Shown: positions 40,940 through 52,039, counted from the stretch's first letter. The stretch: DNA of 64,000 nucleotides from Heligmosomoides polygyrus polygyrus (GCA_947396885.1 OX377204.1:22885706-22949705), one strand, 5' to 3'. Notes: generated by a model not told the origin, from the letters alone. Numbers and translations are program-made.

Positions 40940-43900
40940 TTTTTTTTTTGGGTGGCGATGTCCGTTCCTCCACGTGGTGCCACTGGAAACTGCTCGCTTT
41001 GTGAGCTAAGCTAAGCACGGACACTCGAATGCAGGCGACAGGCCCTTGTGACAGGCCGGCCTACGAAGACCCATGTCACATCACATGGTGTATGAATAGT
41101 CATGTTTTTCGAGATTGTGCTACGGCGTCCGCGGGAACCGACGCGCACTCGCAGAGCCCGGCGAGTGTGGAAAGTATGCGAGGGTCCCTGGTGCGAGGAC
41201 GGCATCGGGGGGCAACTGAGCTAGTCCGAAAGTCCCGTAACGTAGGCAGGACCCGCGTAGCAACGCTGAATGTGGGTACGTTAACGGGCCGCTCGTGCGA
41301 GTTGGTTGAAGCACTGGAGCGAAGAAGAGTTGATTTCTGTGCGGTGCAGGAGACGAGGTGGTCCTGCAGCAAGTCAAGGGACATAGGACGTGGCTTCAAG
41401 GCCGTTCTATGTGGAAGTCCCAGGACCACCAGTGGTGTCGGAATAATCGTCTCCGAACGATTTCGTGACTCGATTGTAAGCGTCGAACGCTATGACGATC
41501 GGTTGATGAAGATCGTTGTCGCCGCGAAGGAGCGACTCTATCACTTCTTCTCTGCGTATGCTCCGCAGAGTGGCTGCTCCGATCAAGCCAAGGAAGAGTT
41601 TTGGAGCCTGCTTGATGAGAAGACAGCAGAGGTACCGCCGAAAGATGTCATCATAGTCGCTGGTGACCTTAATGGGCACGTAGGTGCTGCGAAGGACGGG
41701 TACAGCTGTCATGGTGGTTTCGGATACGGGTCTCGTAACGCCGATGGTGAGCGCATTCTTGAGTATGCGGAATCGCATAATCTCACCATTGTGAACACCG
41801 TTTTCCGAAAACGCGACTCCCACCTCATCTCATACTATAGTGGGAGCTCCAAGTCTCAGATAGACTTTGTCCTTGTCAAGGATCGCGACCGAAGCATTGT
41901 CACAGACGCGAAGATCGTGCCGTATGAGACGGTCGCCCCACAGCATCGACCGCTAGTCTGCACCTTTAAGATCACCCCTCCGAGGATGCAGCAAGTTGAG
42001 CGATGCGGTGCTGCGAGAATCAAGTGGTGGCGAATGAAAGAGAAGGAAGCAGCTGTGATTTCCCGCGTACGGTTACCGACAGTCACGACTGTCGACGAAA
42101 CTTGGAAGAAAGCAACCGACGCGATACGCCAAGCTGCAAGGTTGGAACTCGGCATAACGAAGCCTGGGCGACGCAAGGTCGATAAGCAGACATGGCTGTG
42201 GACGGACGATGTGAAGGCAAAGGTTAGAGAGAAGAAGTCGCTCTATCACGTGTTTCTCAGCGATAAGACGGCCGACAACTGGCAGAAGTATCAGAAGGCG
42301 AAGAAGGCTGCAAAGAAAGCCGTGGCTGTTGCGAAAGCCACTCATTATAGTGATGTCAACGAAAGGCTCGAGTCACGCGATGGTGAGCGGTATTTGTACC
42401 GACTTGCTAAGACCCGCCATCGCCAAACCGAGGACATTGAAAAGTTTGTTGGCATCAATGATGAGAGCGGCCATCTTCTGACAGACCGCAAAAAGGCGCT
42501 GAAGCGATGGCGTGATTACTTCGAGGAAGTTTCCACCATGGAATTTCCTCACCCGGCCATCCCTTCTGTGGCTTCTGTTCACGGTCCCGTACACAAGATC
42601 ACCGTGGAGGAAACGGAAGCGGCTCTAAAGAAGATGAAGCCATGCAAGGCGACAGGACCGGATGATCTGGCAGCCGATGTTTGGAAGTCGAAGCTCTGGT
42701 ATCCTGCTGAGTGGTTGGCTGAGTTCTTCAACCAGGTAGTAAAGGAGAAGAAAGTACCGGAGTGTTGGCACAACAGTACGACGATTCCGATTTGGAAGAA
42801 GAAGGGCAGTCCTGCAGACTGCTCCAATTATCGTCCGATTCGCTTGCTTTCGCACAGCATGAAGATCTTCGAGCGAATCCTCGACAGACGAATTCGTGAA
42901 ATCGTCAAGCTCTCCGACAACCAGTGCGGTTTTGTGTCTGGTTGTGGGACCATTGATGCTATACACGCCGCCCGCCTCCTGGTAGAGAAGCATCGTGAGA
43001 AACAGAAGCCGGTGCATATCGCCTTTCTCGACCTGGAGAAGGCCTTCGACCGCGTACCGCGTGAGGTTATATGGTACGCCTTGCGACAACACAACGTATT
43101 TGAGGAACTTATAGAGTGGGTGCGGATACTCTACTCTTGCCCAAAGAGTAGAGTGCAAGCTGCAGCTGGAACCTCAATGGAGTTTCCCATCTCTGTTGGG
43201 GTGCACCAAGGTTCTGTGCTTTCTCCACTCCTCTTTGTTGTCGTCATGGATGCCATTACGCGAGATCTTCAGAAGCCTGTCCCATGGACATTGCTCTATG
43301 CTGATGACGTGATGCTCGCTTGCGAAGATAAAGATGATCTCGAGCGGCAGGTGCAAGCTTGGTGCGACCGCCTGGCAATGTTCGGACTCAAATTGAACGT
43401 CAAGAAGACCGAGTACCTAACGACTGACGTAAACGAGTCCGGCTCCATTAAGATTAACGGTACTGAGCTTGCACGCACTTCGGTGTTTAAGTACCTCGGA
43501 TCAGCAATAGCGTCTGACGGCGGTCTGACGGTTGAAGTGAACTCACGCGTGAGTGCAGCTTGGTCCAAGTGGCGTTCGCTGACTGGTGTGCTCTGCGATA
43601 GGAAGATACCAGAGCACCTGAAGTCAAAGATCTACAGAACAGTCATCCGGCCAGTAGCGATGTACGGTGCTGAGTGTTGGCCTGCGACCAAGGAGGTTGA
43701 AACGCGCCTCAGCGTCATGGAGACGAAGATGCTGCGCTGGACGGCTGGAGTCACCCGCATGGACCGCATCAGAAATGATGCTATTCGGCAGAAGTTCGGT
43801 GTCGCGCCGATAGCGGCCAAGATGCGCGAAGCTCGCTTACGATGGTACGGCCACGTTCTGCGTGGAAAGGAAGACAGCGTCCGCAAGATAGGCCTTGGGT

Positions 43901-44081
43901 TGGAAGTGTCAGGAAAGCGGCCTAGAGGACGCCCAAAGCAGCGTTGGTCGGATACGTTACACATGGACATGAAAGTAACTGGCGTCCACCCTGATCAAGC
44001 GCATGACCGGGAAAGGTGGCGTCATGACACCAGAAGAGCGGACCCCGCGACGAAGCGGGACAAACGCTGAAGAAGAAGAAG
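40940..44081 (+). mobile_element. Full-length RTE-clade non-LTR retrotransposon
   Basis: The element is 3142 bp long and bounded by a perfect 16-bp target-site duplication, ATCAGTGGAATTTTTT, at 40924-40939 and 44082-44097. The 5' untranslated region is about 90 bp. One long ORF follows and the element ends right after it with (GAA)n, the short RTE-type 3' end. Perfect target duplication and an undamaged ORF argue for a recent insertion. Layout and size agree with RTE-1/dingo-type elements of nematodes, to which I assign it by family knowledge. Confidence 0.95.
41029..44070 (+). CDS. RTE endonuclease/reverse transcriptase, 1013 aa
   Basis: One protein would nick target DNA and reverse-transcribe the element's RNA onto it. 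An apurinic-type endonuclease occupies about residues 75-315: TRVATLNVGTLTGR with Asn81, the QETRW glutamate (Glu108), AGDLNGHVG (Asp213, Asn215), SQIDFVLV (Asp279) and APQHRPL (His306). The RT domain (about 520-800) has KATGPDDLAADVW near 540, FLDLEKAFDRVP near 666, GVHQGSVLSPLLF near 724 and the catalytic YADD at 757-760. The C-terminal region contains EARLRWYGHVLR and RPRGRPKQRW. The first 70 residues are unassigned. The ATG at 41029 is the first in frame after the 5' target repeat. No stop, frameshift or missing catalytic residue was noticed. Confidence 0.96.
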   Translation: MQATGPCDRPAYEDPCHITWCMNSHVFRDCATASAGTDAHSQSPASVESMRGSLVRGRHRGATELVRKSRNVGRTRVATLNVGTLTGRSCELVEALERRRVDFCAVQETRWSCSKSRDIGRGFKAVLCGSPRTTSGVGIIVSERFRDSIVSVERYDDRLMKIVVAAKERLYHFFSAYAPQSGCSDQAKEEFWSLLDEKTAEVPPKDVIIVAGDLNGHVGAAKDGYSCHGGFGYGSRNADGERILEYAESHNLTIVNTVFRKRDSHLISYYSGSSKSQIDFVLVKDRDRSIVTDAKIVPYETVAPQHRPLVCTFKITPPRMQQVERCGAARIKWWRMKEKEAAVISRVRLPTVTTVDETWKKATDAIRQAARLELGITKPGRRKVDKQTWLWTDDVKAKVREKKSLYHVFLSDKTADNWQKYQKAKKAAKKAVAVAKATHYSDVNERLESRDGERYLYRLAKTRHRQTEDIEKFVGINDESGHLLTDRKKALKRWRDYFEEVSTMEFPHPAIPSVASVHGPVHKITVEETEAALKKMKPCKATGPDDLAADVWKSKLWYPAEWLAEFFNQVVKEKKVPECWHNSTTIPIWKKKGSPADCSNYRPIRLLSHSMKIFERILDRRIREIVKLSDNQCGFVSGCGTIDAIHAARLLVEKHREKQKPVHIAFLDLEKAFDRVPREVIWYALRQHNVFEELIEWVRILYSCPKSRVQAAAGTSMEFPISVGVHQGSVLSPLLFVVVMDAITRDLQKPVPWTLLYADDVMLACEDKDDLERQVQAWCDRLAMFGLKLNVKKTEYLTTDVNESGSIKINGTELARTSVFKYLGSAIASDGGLTVEVNSRVSAAWSKWRSLTGVLCDRKIPEHLKSKIYRTVIRPVAMYGAECWPATKEVETRLSVMETKMLRWTAGVTRMDRIRNDAIRQKFGVAPIAAKMREARLRWYGHVLRGKEDSVRKIGLGLEVSGKRPRGRPKQRWSDTLHMDMKVTGVHPDQAHDRERWRHDTRRADPATKRDKR

Positions 44082-44199
44082 ATCAGTGGAATTTTTTGAT
44101 AATTTTTTGAAGTATTGCTGACACCTTAATATTTCCTTATAAAGAATAAGGCGATATAATTCAAGTTCAGTTTAATTTTGTTAACTTTTATTCTGTGGG
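44082..44199. other. Short spacer after RTE
   Basis: It contains the right target-site duplication of the RTE (44082-44097) and AT-rich sequence. Confidence 0.6.
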
Positions 44200-44485
44200 A
44201 GCGTGGAGCGCAGTCGGAGGAGCTGCCGGCTGTCGCCTGCACCCGATAACAAGTTCCTGGTTCGGATTTCCCGCCCAGGCCAACCAAGCCTTCTATCCCT
44301 CCGGGGTCGGTGAATTGGTACCAGACTTGTCTAGGAAGGATAAAGCACTGACTTGTCCATCGGCTGGCCACCCCAAGTCATTGTATGGCCAAATACACAT
44401 TCATGTCGCCTCCACGACATCCCGTAGAAGTAGAATGCGTGGCGCATCCCAGAGAGGATTGAATAACGCCGTCCTTTATCCTAAC
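44200..44485 (+). repeat. R1 SINE-like repeat, full copy
   Basis: It runs from GCGTGGAGCGCAGTCGGAGG to GAATAACGCCGTCCTTTATCC and is one of the best-preserved copies. All landmarks are present, including TTCGGATTTCCCGCCCAGG and GAATGCGTGGCGCATCCC. Confidence 0.9.
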
Positions 44486-45234
44486 TTTGGTTCTGTATGT
44501 AGAAACATCACATTCCTCCATTCTTTGCAATTGTTTTCGCATTGTCTCACTATTTTTCACCTGTAATTGTCGTGATATCTGCCTGTGATGAACAAGCAAA
44601 CAGCACGCAGATGCAGTTCTCTCTTGCGCTGCTCAATAACAGTGCGACGATTTATCTGAATTCTGCACATGCCTCTGCAACCGAACCGAAGACAAATGGA
44701 GAACTTGGAAGAATTCGTATTCTGATGTTTTCATACGAACTGCAGACGCAACGTGGCGTGGATGGCGTCAGCAGATCCTTTTGGATACCCTGTTGAGTTT
44801 CCACGCAGATACAATTCTCCATAGCGAAGAATTACGCGAGCATCTACAGTCAGTCGTTGTAGAGATTTTTTAAATTTAGTCGGGAAGCGAAATTTGTCAA
44901 AAGTTTACCGAAGAATTTTGAATATCTATTGGCAATAGGAATAATATAGGAGCTTAAAATTCTTAAAGAGGTTATTTACTTCACTAAAAACTGGCTGAAA
45001 CAAGAGCTGAAACAACAAATGCGACATACGTCACCTGTCGTGGGGCGGCGCTTGCAATTTTTTATAACCGTTCCAAATTTCTTATTAGTCCACGGTGTTC
45101 AACACCAGGAGTGTGCAGAAAACCTTTCCTTTCTTTGCTTTCAGTTCGAGTTCGCTCTGTGTTCTGGTTTCTGGTTTGGCTTTCGATCTTGATCCTGGCG
45201 AGGCGCTGAAGCATGCAAAGTGATTAATTAAAGA
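44486..45234. other. Stretch with one weak open frame
   Basis: An 84-codon plus frame (44542-44796) has an unremarkable hydrophilic composition and no family that I recognise. Splice context is unclear, so it is not called. Confidence 0.35.
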
Positions 45235-45472
45235 CTCGGATTCCGCCCAAGCCAACTGCGAATCCCACTCCTCCGGGCAGGTGTATTCGATAGGGGCACA
45301 TCTTTAGTAAGAATAGGACAGTGAGTCGCCCTTGACCTGCCTGCTGTGTGAAGGTCAATGTTTACTCCAAGTGCACCATCAAATTTCCTCCACGATTCTC
45401 TTTTTGTACGAGGAATGGTTGGCGCGTCCCTCAGAAAGCACAAAGCTCGTGCCGCAACCCTTTATCGTTAAC
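45235..45472 (+). repeat. R1 SINE-like repeat, old copy
   Basis: R1 order is kept but diverged: GGATTCCGCCCAAGCCAACTG, CACTCCTCCGGGCAGG, ACAGTGAGTCGCCC and GAGGAATGGTTGGCGCGTCCC. Confidence 0.6.
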
Positions 45473-46060
45473 TGGCGGTGCTCGCTGCACCATTCGGGTT
45501 AAAGGAATTATTACTACCTAAATGCTGAAGCATAGCTATTATAGCACATTGACTTCGAAAATGCGCTATGCGTTTTTTCCATGTATAATGGAGACCCGTA
45601 ATGGTCTGAGGAATCCGCTGGCCTGTAAACGAATCGAATCTTACTCATCAGCACCCTAGCTTGTCAGAAGTTCAGCAGAGGCTCTAAATGGGGATCAGTG
45701 CTAGAAAAGACGAATCTTTGGCAAAACGAGCCAGAGATTGATGAAAGTCGTGTGGCACAGCAAGCCGTACGCGCCGCTGCGCCGGCGATTCTATTCCACT
45801 TCTAGGTCACACGAACTCTTGCGTACCTTCGGGCTCAGTCAGCTGGCGGCATATTGATCTGGAGAAGATAGAGCCACAATTGGTTTGATGCTTCGGTGCC
45901 ACGCAGGTTTGTTACGGTGGAACAACTTTATTCGGGCCTTGGCTTCGTTTTTAACGGTCTGAAAGAAGTTCGATACCTAACAAGAACAAGACATTGTTTG
46001 ATTAGACACTCACACCACACTCTATGAGTGTCATACATTGCACAACAGTGTTACTTCTTT
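45473..46060. other. Unannotated stretch
   Basis: No supported feature. Confidence 0.5.
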
Positions 46061-46067
46061 CACGACA

Positions 46068-46091
46068 TTGTCCGACGATGCCGTCGGACAA
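46068..46091. repeat. Perfect 10-bp hairpin
   Basis: TTGTCCGACG and CGTCGGACAA are separated by 4 nt. It lies just beyond the C-terminal end of the RTE-like fragment and may be part of that element's 3' end. Confidence 0.7.
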
Positions 46092-46099
46092 GTACTCTA

Positions 46100-46970
46100 C
46101 TTACTGTGGTACTTTGATGGTCCTTTTGTCGGCTGGAGGTCTTCTCAGCGGAGACCACAACTCTTCCAGACCGCTCGATCTCTGGCAGCTTGCATCCAAT
46201 GAGGCAGACTCCGCTCTCTGAAAGATCTGGAGAATGAATCTGCCCATCGCGTTGGCGGTCGTCCCAGTGGTCTCTTAAGGTCTCTCGGGAGCCATTCTGT
46301 GACACGGAGACTCAGACTCCATATATCGTCCTTTCGTCGAAGATGGTGTCCGGCCCAGCGATATTTGGACTTCTTCATGTACTGCAGCCGGTCTGCTAAC
46401 TGCGACTTCTCCCGTAACTCCGAGCTTCGTAGGCCTTCTTACCATTGCTGACGAAGGCTTGTCCTCAGAAGACATCTCTCCAGTGCACGATGCGTAGTTT
46501 GCATCGCTCTGGCGATTGTCTTGTTGTCGGGCCAGGTTTCCGTCGCGTAACACATCGCAGGCAGTACAGAGACGTTGAATATCGAAGCCCTGAGGCCGGC
46601 ATCCTTGAGCTGATCGGTGACTTCGCGAATCTAACTGAAGGCTGCCCATGCTGCGCGTCTCCTGCGGGCGATTTCAGGAGCGAGGTCGTTATCCATGTTC
46701 AGCTCTCTTCCCAGATAGACGTAGGAGTCGACTTGTTGTAGAGCGACTCCATCTAACCTTACAAGTCCCGTGTCACACCACTGGTTGAGCATAAATCGCT
46801 TTTTGGACATATTCATTCAATCTTCATACCTGCCACATTGAGCTCGTTCAGCATTTCCTCGGCTTCTGCCGTGCTGGTAGAGAAGGGAACAATATCGTCG
46901 GCGAAGCGAAGGGTGCGGATCCGTTAACCGTCCACAATGTAGCCTTTATCGTCCCTGTTTTATCGTCCCA
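46100..46970 (-). pseudogene. RTE-like retrotransposon fragment
   Basis: Read on the minus strand: a RT catalytic motif (LRFADDIVPF, about 46880-46910), NELNVAGMKIE, then [20 protein letters not shown] and RRRRAAWAAFS (46631-46816). In other frames follow the KYRWAGHHLRR and GRPPTRWADSFS blocks (46145-46378). Stops and frameshifts break it into at least three pieces. It belongs to the same broad subfamily as 30720-31445, not to the full-length RTE. Confidence 0.8.
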
Positions 46971-47039
46971 TTCGTCGGACATCATCGTAAAAATGGTTCA
47001 CGAAAGTTTATCAAACATTTATTAGTACAATAATAATCA

Positions 47040-47575
47040 CTGAGTCCACTAATATGGAACGAGTTCAGAACAGTTTCACCAGAAAGCTTAAGATACGCAG
47101 CTTGGGGTTTGCATATTACCAAATTATGTCAGGTAAAATCAGGAATAGTGGATTTAGGCTAGAGACTCTTGCATTTAGAAGAAGGAAAAATTATCTACTC
47201 TCAATCACAAAATTGCTAACGGTGAAAGCAGTATAAATCAGAGTATCTGATACTCGTGGTGGTACAATAAAGTACGATGCTCGAAGAGCCATACGAAATT
47301 TTAGGCGCTTCTTTTTCTTGCATATGACCTTCCCTTCATATGAGGAGTTTCGGAGAGGACAGAATCTTCCTGGGAATTACGAAGCTTTTGAAAAATTTCT
47401 GAAATCACTTCCTGAAGCTATAGCTTAGTGATGCCTTAGACGTCGTTCATCACTCACTTTTTCACCTAGATAATATGTGTACTTTGTATCTGCTTTTCTC
47501 ATTTGGTGATCTCTTTTATACAGTTTGCGCACGACAGTACTTGTACTCGTGTAAATAAATAAATAAATAAATATG
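47040..47575 (+). pseudogene. CR1-like RT 3'-end fragment with (TAAA)n tail
   Basis: The frame 47054-47236 begins MERVQNSFTRKLKIRSLGF and continues LETLAFRRRKNYLLSITKLL, matching the post-RT region of CR1-type elements (E.VQ..FTR.L...LG...L..RR). It is followed after frameshifts by a FRRGQNLPGNYEAFEKFLKS-like ending. It stops in (AAAT)n at 47553-47573, the expected CR1-type tail in this genome. Confidence 0.75.
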
Positions 47576-48510
47576 GTAAAGATGGTCTATAGAAAGCTTT
47601 GCTGATTACTGTTTTATTCATATCTAACAAATAATGCAAATAAAATTATGCAAATAATCGGCTCGAAGGGAACTATGCGCGCAGCTCCACGCGGCAGTCA
47701 CGTAAAAGTCGCGCGTGTTGTGAAAGGGTTAAACATCGAAAGTGAAGGTGTTGGGAGAGCAAGCTTTGCCGAGATGAGTAGAGTGTCTGGTCTTAGGTTT
47801 CGAACGGCTTTCAGGCCTTTGAAAACGACGAAGTTGTCGGAACGTCAGGCCCGAATAAAGTTGTTTCACCGTGGCAAACCGGCGTGGCACAGAAGCATTA
47901 GACCAATTCTGACAAGGCGCTCTGGCTTGTAAAACCAGAGCGACAGCTGGAAAATAGAGCTATAATTTTAAATACTTATGTCCTACAAGTTTGGTGTGAT
48001 ACCTCCATTCTTCAGAAGTCTTTCGAAACCAAATGTCTTGCACTCAACCTTCTTCTAGATATTCTTCTTCATCTTCGACCATCATCTGTCCTGACTTTCA
48101 CGGTGGCGTAGGCGCGAATTACCGTCCAATTGTTCCTGTTCTATATATAGCTGAAAGAGGTGTTAATTGACAAAGGAGCAGACACATGCGTACACCTGCA
48201 GTGTCGTGTTTCGAATCAGCGACAGATTAGTCGACGGCTATTTGCTGCTACAATTCGATGAGTAAATGAGCTGCTCTAATTTCTCATCTTTACACTCACC
48301 AACAGAATGAATAGATTATATCATCTGGTGATAGCAATGTTTCGCCTCTGTTGATTGTATTTGGTTGACGATTCATTCCTCTATCCACCACTTCGGCCCT
48401 ACGGCGAGCTAGCTGACTAGGGAAGTGTCCCACCAGTGTGGCCAGGCGTAGACTCAACGAGGAACATGAATCCACTGCGAGAGTCTCCACAGTTCAAAGA
48501 GTAGAAAAGC
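47576..48510. other. Stretch with weak open frames only
   Basis: A 94-codon plus frame (47648-47932) is basic and lacks motifs. Nothing is supported. Confidence 0.35.
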
Positions 48511-48897
48511 ATGATCCGCTTCTGCAAGCTCCTTGAACCCACAGAGCTGGAAGTCGCAGAGGTTCACTGCGGAACCGTACAATCGCAACAACTTCCAAGC
48601 ACTGAAAGTGCAGAAAAAATGCAAAGCACTGCGAAGTCAAGGGAACGATCACCTGTCTCCGTGTCTAGTAAGCAGCATTTTTCATTTTTCTGCTTATTCA
48701 GTGTTTGGAAGGGATTAATTTGTGCGGTTGAGCGATTCCATAGCAAAGTTTCTGCAGAGCTCTACCTCGGCAGGCGTATTTTTCTTCTACCTAAAGGATG
48801 GAGATTCTCGCAGTGGCATTCATTTTCACCATTTCAACATACGCCTGAGACCCTTCGGCGGATGAAGGGTTTGTTGACCAATATAACTCAAGCATAA
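48511..48897 (+). CDS. Open reading frame of unknown function
   Basis: This is a 128-codon frame in otherwise non-repetitive DNA. The first ~50 residues are hydrophilic, rich in S, E and Q (for example SAEKMQSTAKSRERS). A plausible donor (TA|GTAAGCA) lies near 48668 and a plausible acceptor (TTATTCAG) near 48701, so it might be two exons rather than one. Splicing them in the obvious way gives a stop after a few codons, however. I recognise no domain and treat it as a weak candidate. Confidence 0.2.
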   Translation: MIRFCKLLEPTELEVAEVHCGTVQSQQLPSTESAEKMQSTAKSRERSPVSVSSKQHFSFFCLFSVWKGLICAVERFHSKVSAELYLGRRIFLLPKGWRFSQWHSFSPFQHTPETLRRMKGLLTNITQA

Positions 48898-49069
48898 GAG
48901 CGCACTTCTACACGCTGCTGTAGGCCTCCAGAGGTTTTTCTACACTACTGTAGATCTTTAAGGAGGGAATTTCGTCTTGTGGATAGTTTCAGGAGAAATC
49001 TGCTATGCTCCCTACGGGAGCAAACGTAACCTGCTTCCCTCTCCACTTCCCCATTTAACGACTCAGGTA

Positions 49070-49320
49070 ACCTGACGCTTTTGAAATCAAGCTGAACATC
49101 CTCCAAACGAAAAAAGCTCGTTCTACATTAATTTGGACTCCCCAAAAAGGTTAGAGCAATTTTTCTTCAAGAAAAATTTAGTATGACCTCCTCTAAGCTT
49201 CTAAATCACCTAACCAATAAGTGGACCCATTAGTTCAAATTTTATAAGAATTTTGAATTTTTTAAATTGATGGTATGAAACTTGTTTTAAAAAGCAGGAA
49301 GGCGGCCATGTTTTAGTGAC
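49070..49320 (+). repeat. AT-rich dispersed repeat R5, copy 1
   Basis: It shares with 54240-54540 the ordered landmarks CTTTTGAAATCAA, TTCTAC, GGACT(C)CCCAAAAAGG, CACC(C/T)AA(C)CAATAA and GGAAGGCGG. Divergence is high and there is no coding capacity. Confidence 0.6.
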
Positions 49321-49958
49321 AAAAGAGACGAAGCTATGCTCTTGTCCAGGACATAGCGATATTACATTCGATTGATAAACTGTTGAGTAAAATAGGTAAA
49401 TTATAAATTAGTTTTATTAGTTTTAAACTAAATTAGCGATGCTCGCTTGGTTAGCGTTTACCGCTATTATTGTAATAGAATTAGTTGTAAATCTATGCAT
49501 AAAATTCTTTAAATATTTATTATGTTATCATTTATTGAAATTAGAATTGCCTTTTTAAAATTTTTTTATATAGCTCTTCAACAACATGAAATACAACAGC
49601 ACAACAATCTTATTTAAGGAACGATAACATCCAAAACAACGAACCAAACTACCAAACTCCAAACTAGCAACGACTCAAACATGTTTTGTTTCGCCCCTAC
49701 CTTCATACAAAACATGTTTATAATTAGTCGCCCAGAGGCTCATCAGTGAAGAAGGTGACTAATTAATTTAGTTGATAATTAATTTAGTTGTTAGTACTGT
49801 ATTTGGAGATATATTTTTTTAAAATTGTGTTTATAGCTTGTACTAACAACTAAATTTGGCAAACGAAACCATAGTAAGCACTTATGCTCCAGGGCAATTG
49901 TACCATAATTCAAAACCCATAACACAATGTTACTAACCGCTAAATAAATTTTATATAA
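49321..49958. other. AT-rich stretch
   Basis: Very AT-rich with no recognisable gene. Confidence 0.5.
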
Positions 49959-49959
49959 T

Positions 49960-50165
49960 TATGTATACATATACACATACGAATACATATGTATATATAC
50001 ACATATGCATACATATATATGTATATACATGCACACACATTCTTGTACATACATACATACACACATATACATATACATATATATACATGTATACATACAT
50101 ATACAAATATATACCCACACAGATATATACATACAAACAAACACATATACACAAATGTATATACA
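49960..50165. repeat. Compound (AC/AT)n microsatellite
   Basis: About 200 bp of imperfect alternating purine-pyrimidine words (ATACATAT, ACACATAC). It produces open frames of 60-90 codons in five frames, all Y/I/C/H/T repeats and clearly not genes. Confidence 0.9.
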
Positions 50166-50895
50166 TTATTTAATTTTATAATTTATACTTATCTTATTTT
50201 TGTTTTTGTTGTTACTCTATATTTTTTAAATCAAATTCTTATGATTTTAATTTTTTAGTTATAACTGTTTTCTTGAAATCACTATTTCATTAAAATGAAG
50301 TAAAACATTATTTAATTTATCTATTCATTTATTTAAAAAGCTTTTAAATACTTTTTTAAATTAAATTTTGTAAAAAAATCATGTATTATAATTTAAAAAT
50401 TTACCAACCGCTGTAGGAGATAACAATAAAATGAAACCGACTATGTTTATGTTAAAGTATATCAAACATATCCTTATCCGTCGAAATACACTTTCTGCTT
50501 TCATTCTATGTAATGTTGTATTTAACAACAAAACCTTAATGTCTTAGTGCGTAAAAGAAATGTTACTATATCGGTATTTTATGTTATTTCTATTATAATT
50601 ATGTAAATTGGGTATAAGATGTGATATATTATGTTGATTATACATAATAAATGCTTGTTCCTATTTAAACATTTAAAAATATTTCTTCTGATTATATCTA
50701 TTGAATAGATATTTTTAATAAATCTAATTATCAATTTAATAAGGTTTTCAATGAAATCGTTAAAAACCGTGCAACATCCAACTAATCTTAATGTTTCTGT
50801 GAATATGATTGATTTTTAACCTTTACAGAAATGTTTGAGTTGAAATATGGGAATCTAATGACATAAATTTTAAAGTTATCTGTTTTATTATATAA
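50166..50895. other. AT-rich stretch
   Basis: Extremely AT-rich; no feature seen. Confidence 0.5.
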
Positions 50896-52013
50896 CCAGA
50901 CGTTCAGCGGCTATGCGGCCGCCAAACGTCTGGTTGTTGCTTCGCCCCAAACCCCTAAAATAGAACAACCCCATCCCATCTGGTTGTAGCCTTCGCCGCC
51001 AAACCCCGAGAATAGAACAACCCCAATCTCCCTCCTTTCTTCTTTAGGTTCTTTAGGCTTCCTACAGTAGAAAAAAACTGGTTTTATTATATAGGTTAGT
51101 GCAGTGGGATATCGTATGTAGGGCAGAATTTTCACTGCGCATATGAAGCCCATCCACCCTCCATCACATGATTTATTCTCCGAAGCTCTCGTTCTCTACG
51201 TGTCGAGAAACAGGTAATGAGAGTCCCTATCCGGTGCTTAATCAGCAAAATCATAATTAAAGTTAATCGGTATTGGTCGACACCGCTTACTGTCCGACGG
51301 CAATAATACTCCTCCGAGTTCCGTGGTCACTCTCTCTCTACCCCTCCCCCTTCCGAAATATGTACTTCCTTTCCTATGTGCTGGCAAAGAAACGAAGTGA
51401 GAGTTTAGCACGCACATGTGACACTGAGTACCGATTCACGTGTCACTACGGTGCCACGACGTCTATGACACCCCTTCTGCACTCTGACACACATGCCACG
51501 ACTTCAGTTAGCCGTCTTCAGAAATCCGACACACATTGGACGATGTTGATGGAAAATGCTGGTCCCCCCTTATTCACGCTCCACCCCTAATGGTTCCCCT
51601 TTGTTGGTCCTCTCCTATTGGTCGCCCTTACAAGTTGAATGACGTCTTCAGAGCATCTTCTGAATCCCTACGCACGTTAGACGACGTCTTCAGCACGCCT
51701 TTTGAATCTTTGCGCACGTTAGACGACGTCTTCAGCACGTCTTCTGAATTCGGACGCACACTAAACGACGTGTATGGCACGCCTCCTAATTCTTACGCTC
51801 TGCACTCGATCCCCATTCATACGCTGACGCGTTGCTCCTTGAATATCTCGTAAACTTGGACGATCAGCCGCCAAGGATATAGTTCGCCAGCAATCGCCCA
51901 TGGTTAAGCTCAAAGAAAGCCCGGCTGGCATACGCCGCACTGAAGTAGGCATCTTTTGGCTTCAGTCCCTCCTCCCCGTGACAGACACGTGACATTAGCC
52001 GACTATATATTAG
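50896..52013 (+). repeat. R4 composite repeat, most complete copy C
   Basis: The left hairpin CCAGACGTTC...AACGTCTGG is at 50897-50934. The CTTCGCCCCAAACCCC block occurs twice (once diverged at about 50990), followed by GAGAATAGAACAACCCC and an A-run. A middle region has GTCCGACGGCAATAA and CACGTGTCAC words, then about four ~42-bp units (51636-51790, GACGACGTCTTCAGCACG). The right block ends GTGACATTAGCCGACTATATA. It is colinear with copy B and, reversed, copy D. Length is about 1.1 kb, with no protein. Confidence 0.7.
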
Positions 52014-52039
52014 GTTTCTGTGACTATCCTATGGTCAAT

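Noticed and set aside
42625..43158. 177-codon minus-strand frame within the RTE
   Set aside because: Shadow of the 1013-aa RTE protein on the plus strand.
49940..50258. 60-90-codon frames rich in Y, I, C and H
   Set aside because: They are products of an (AC/AT)n microsatellite; five frames are open at once.
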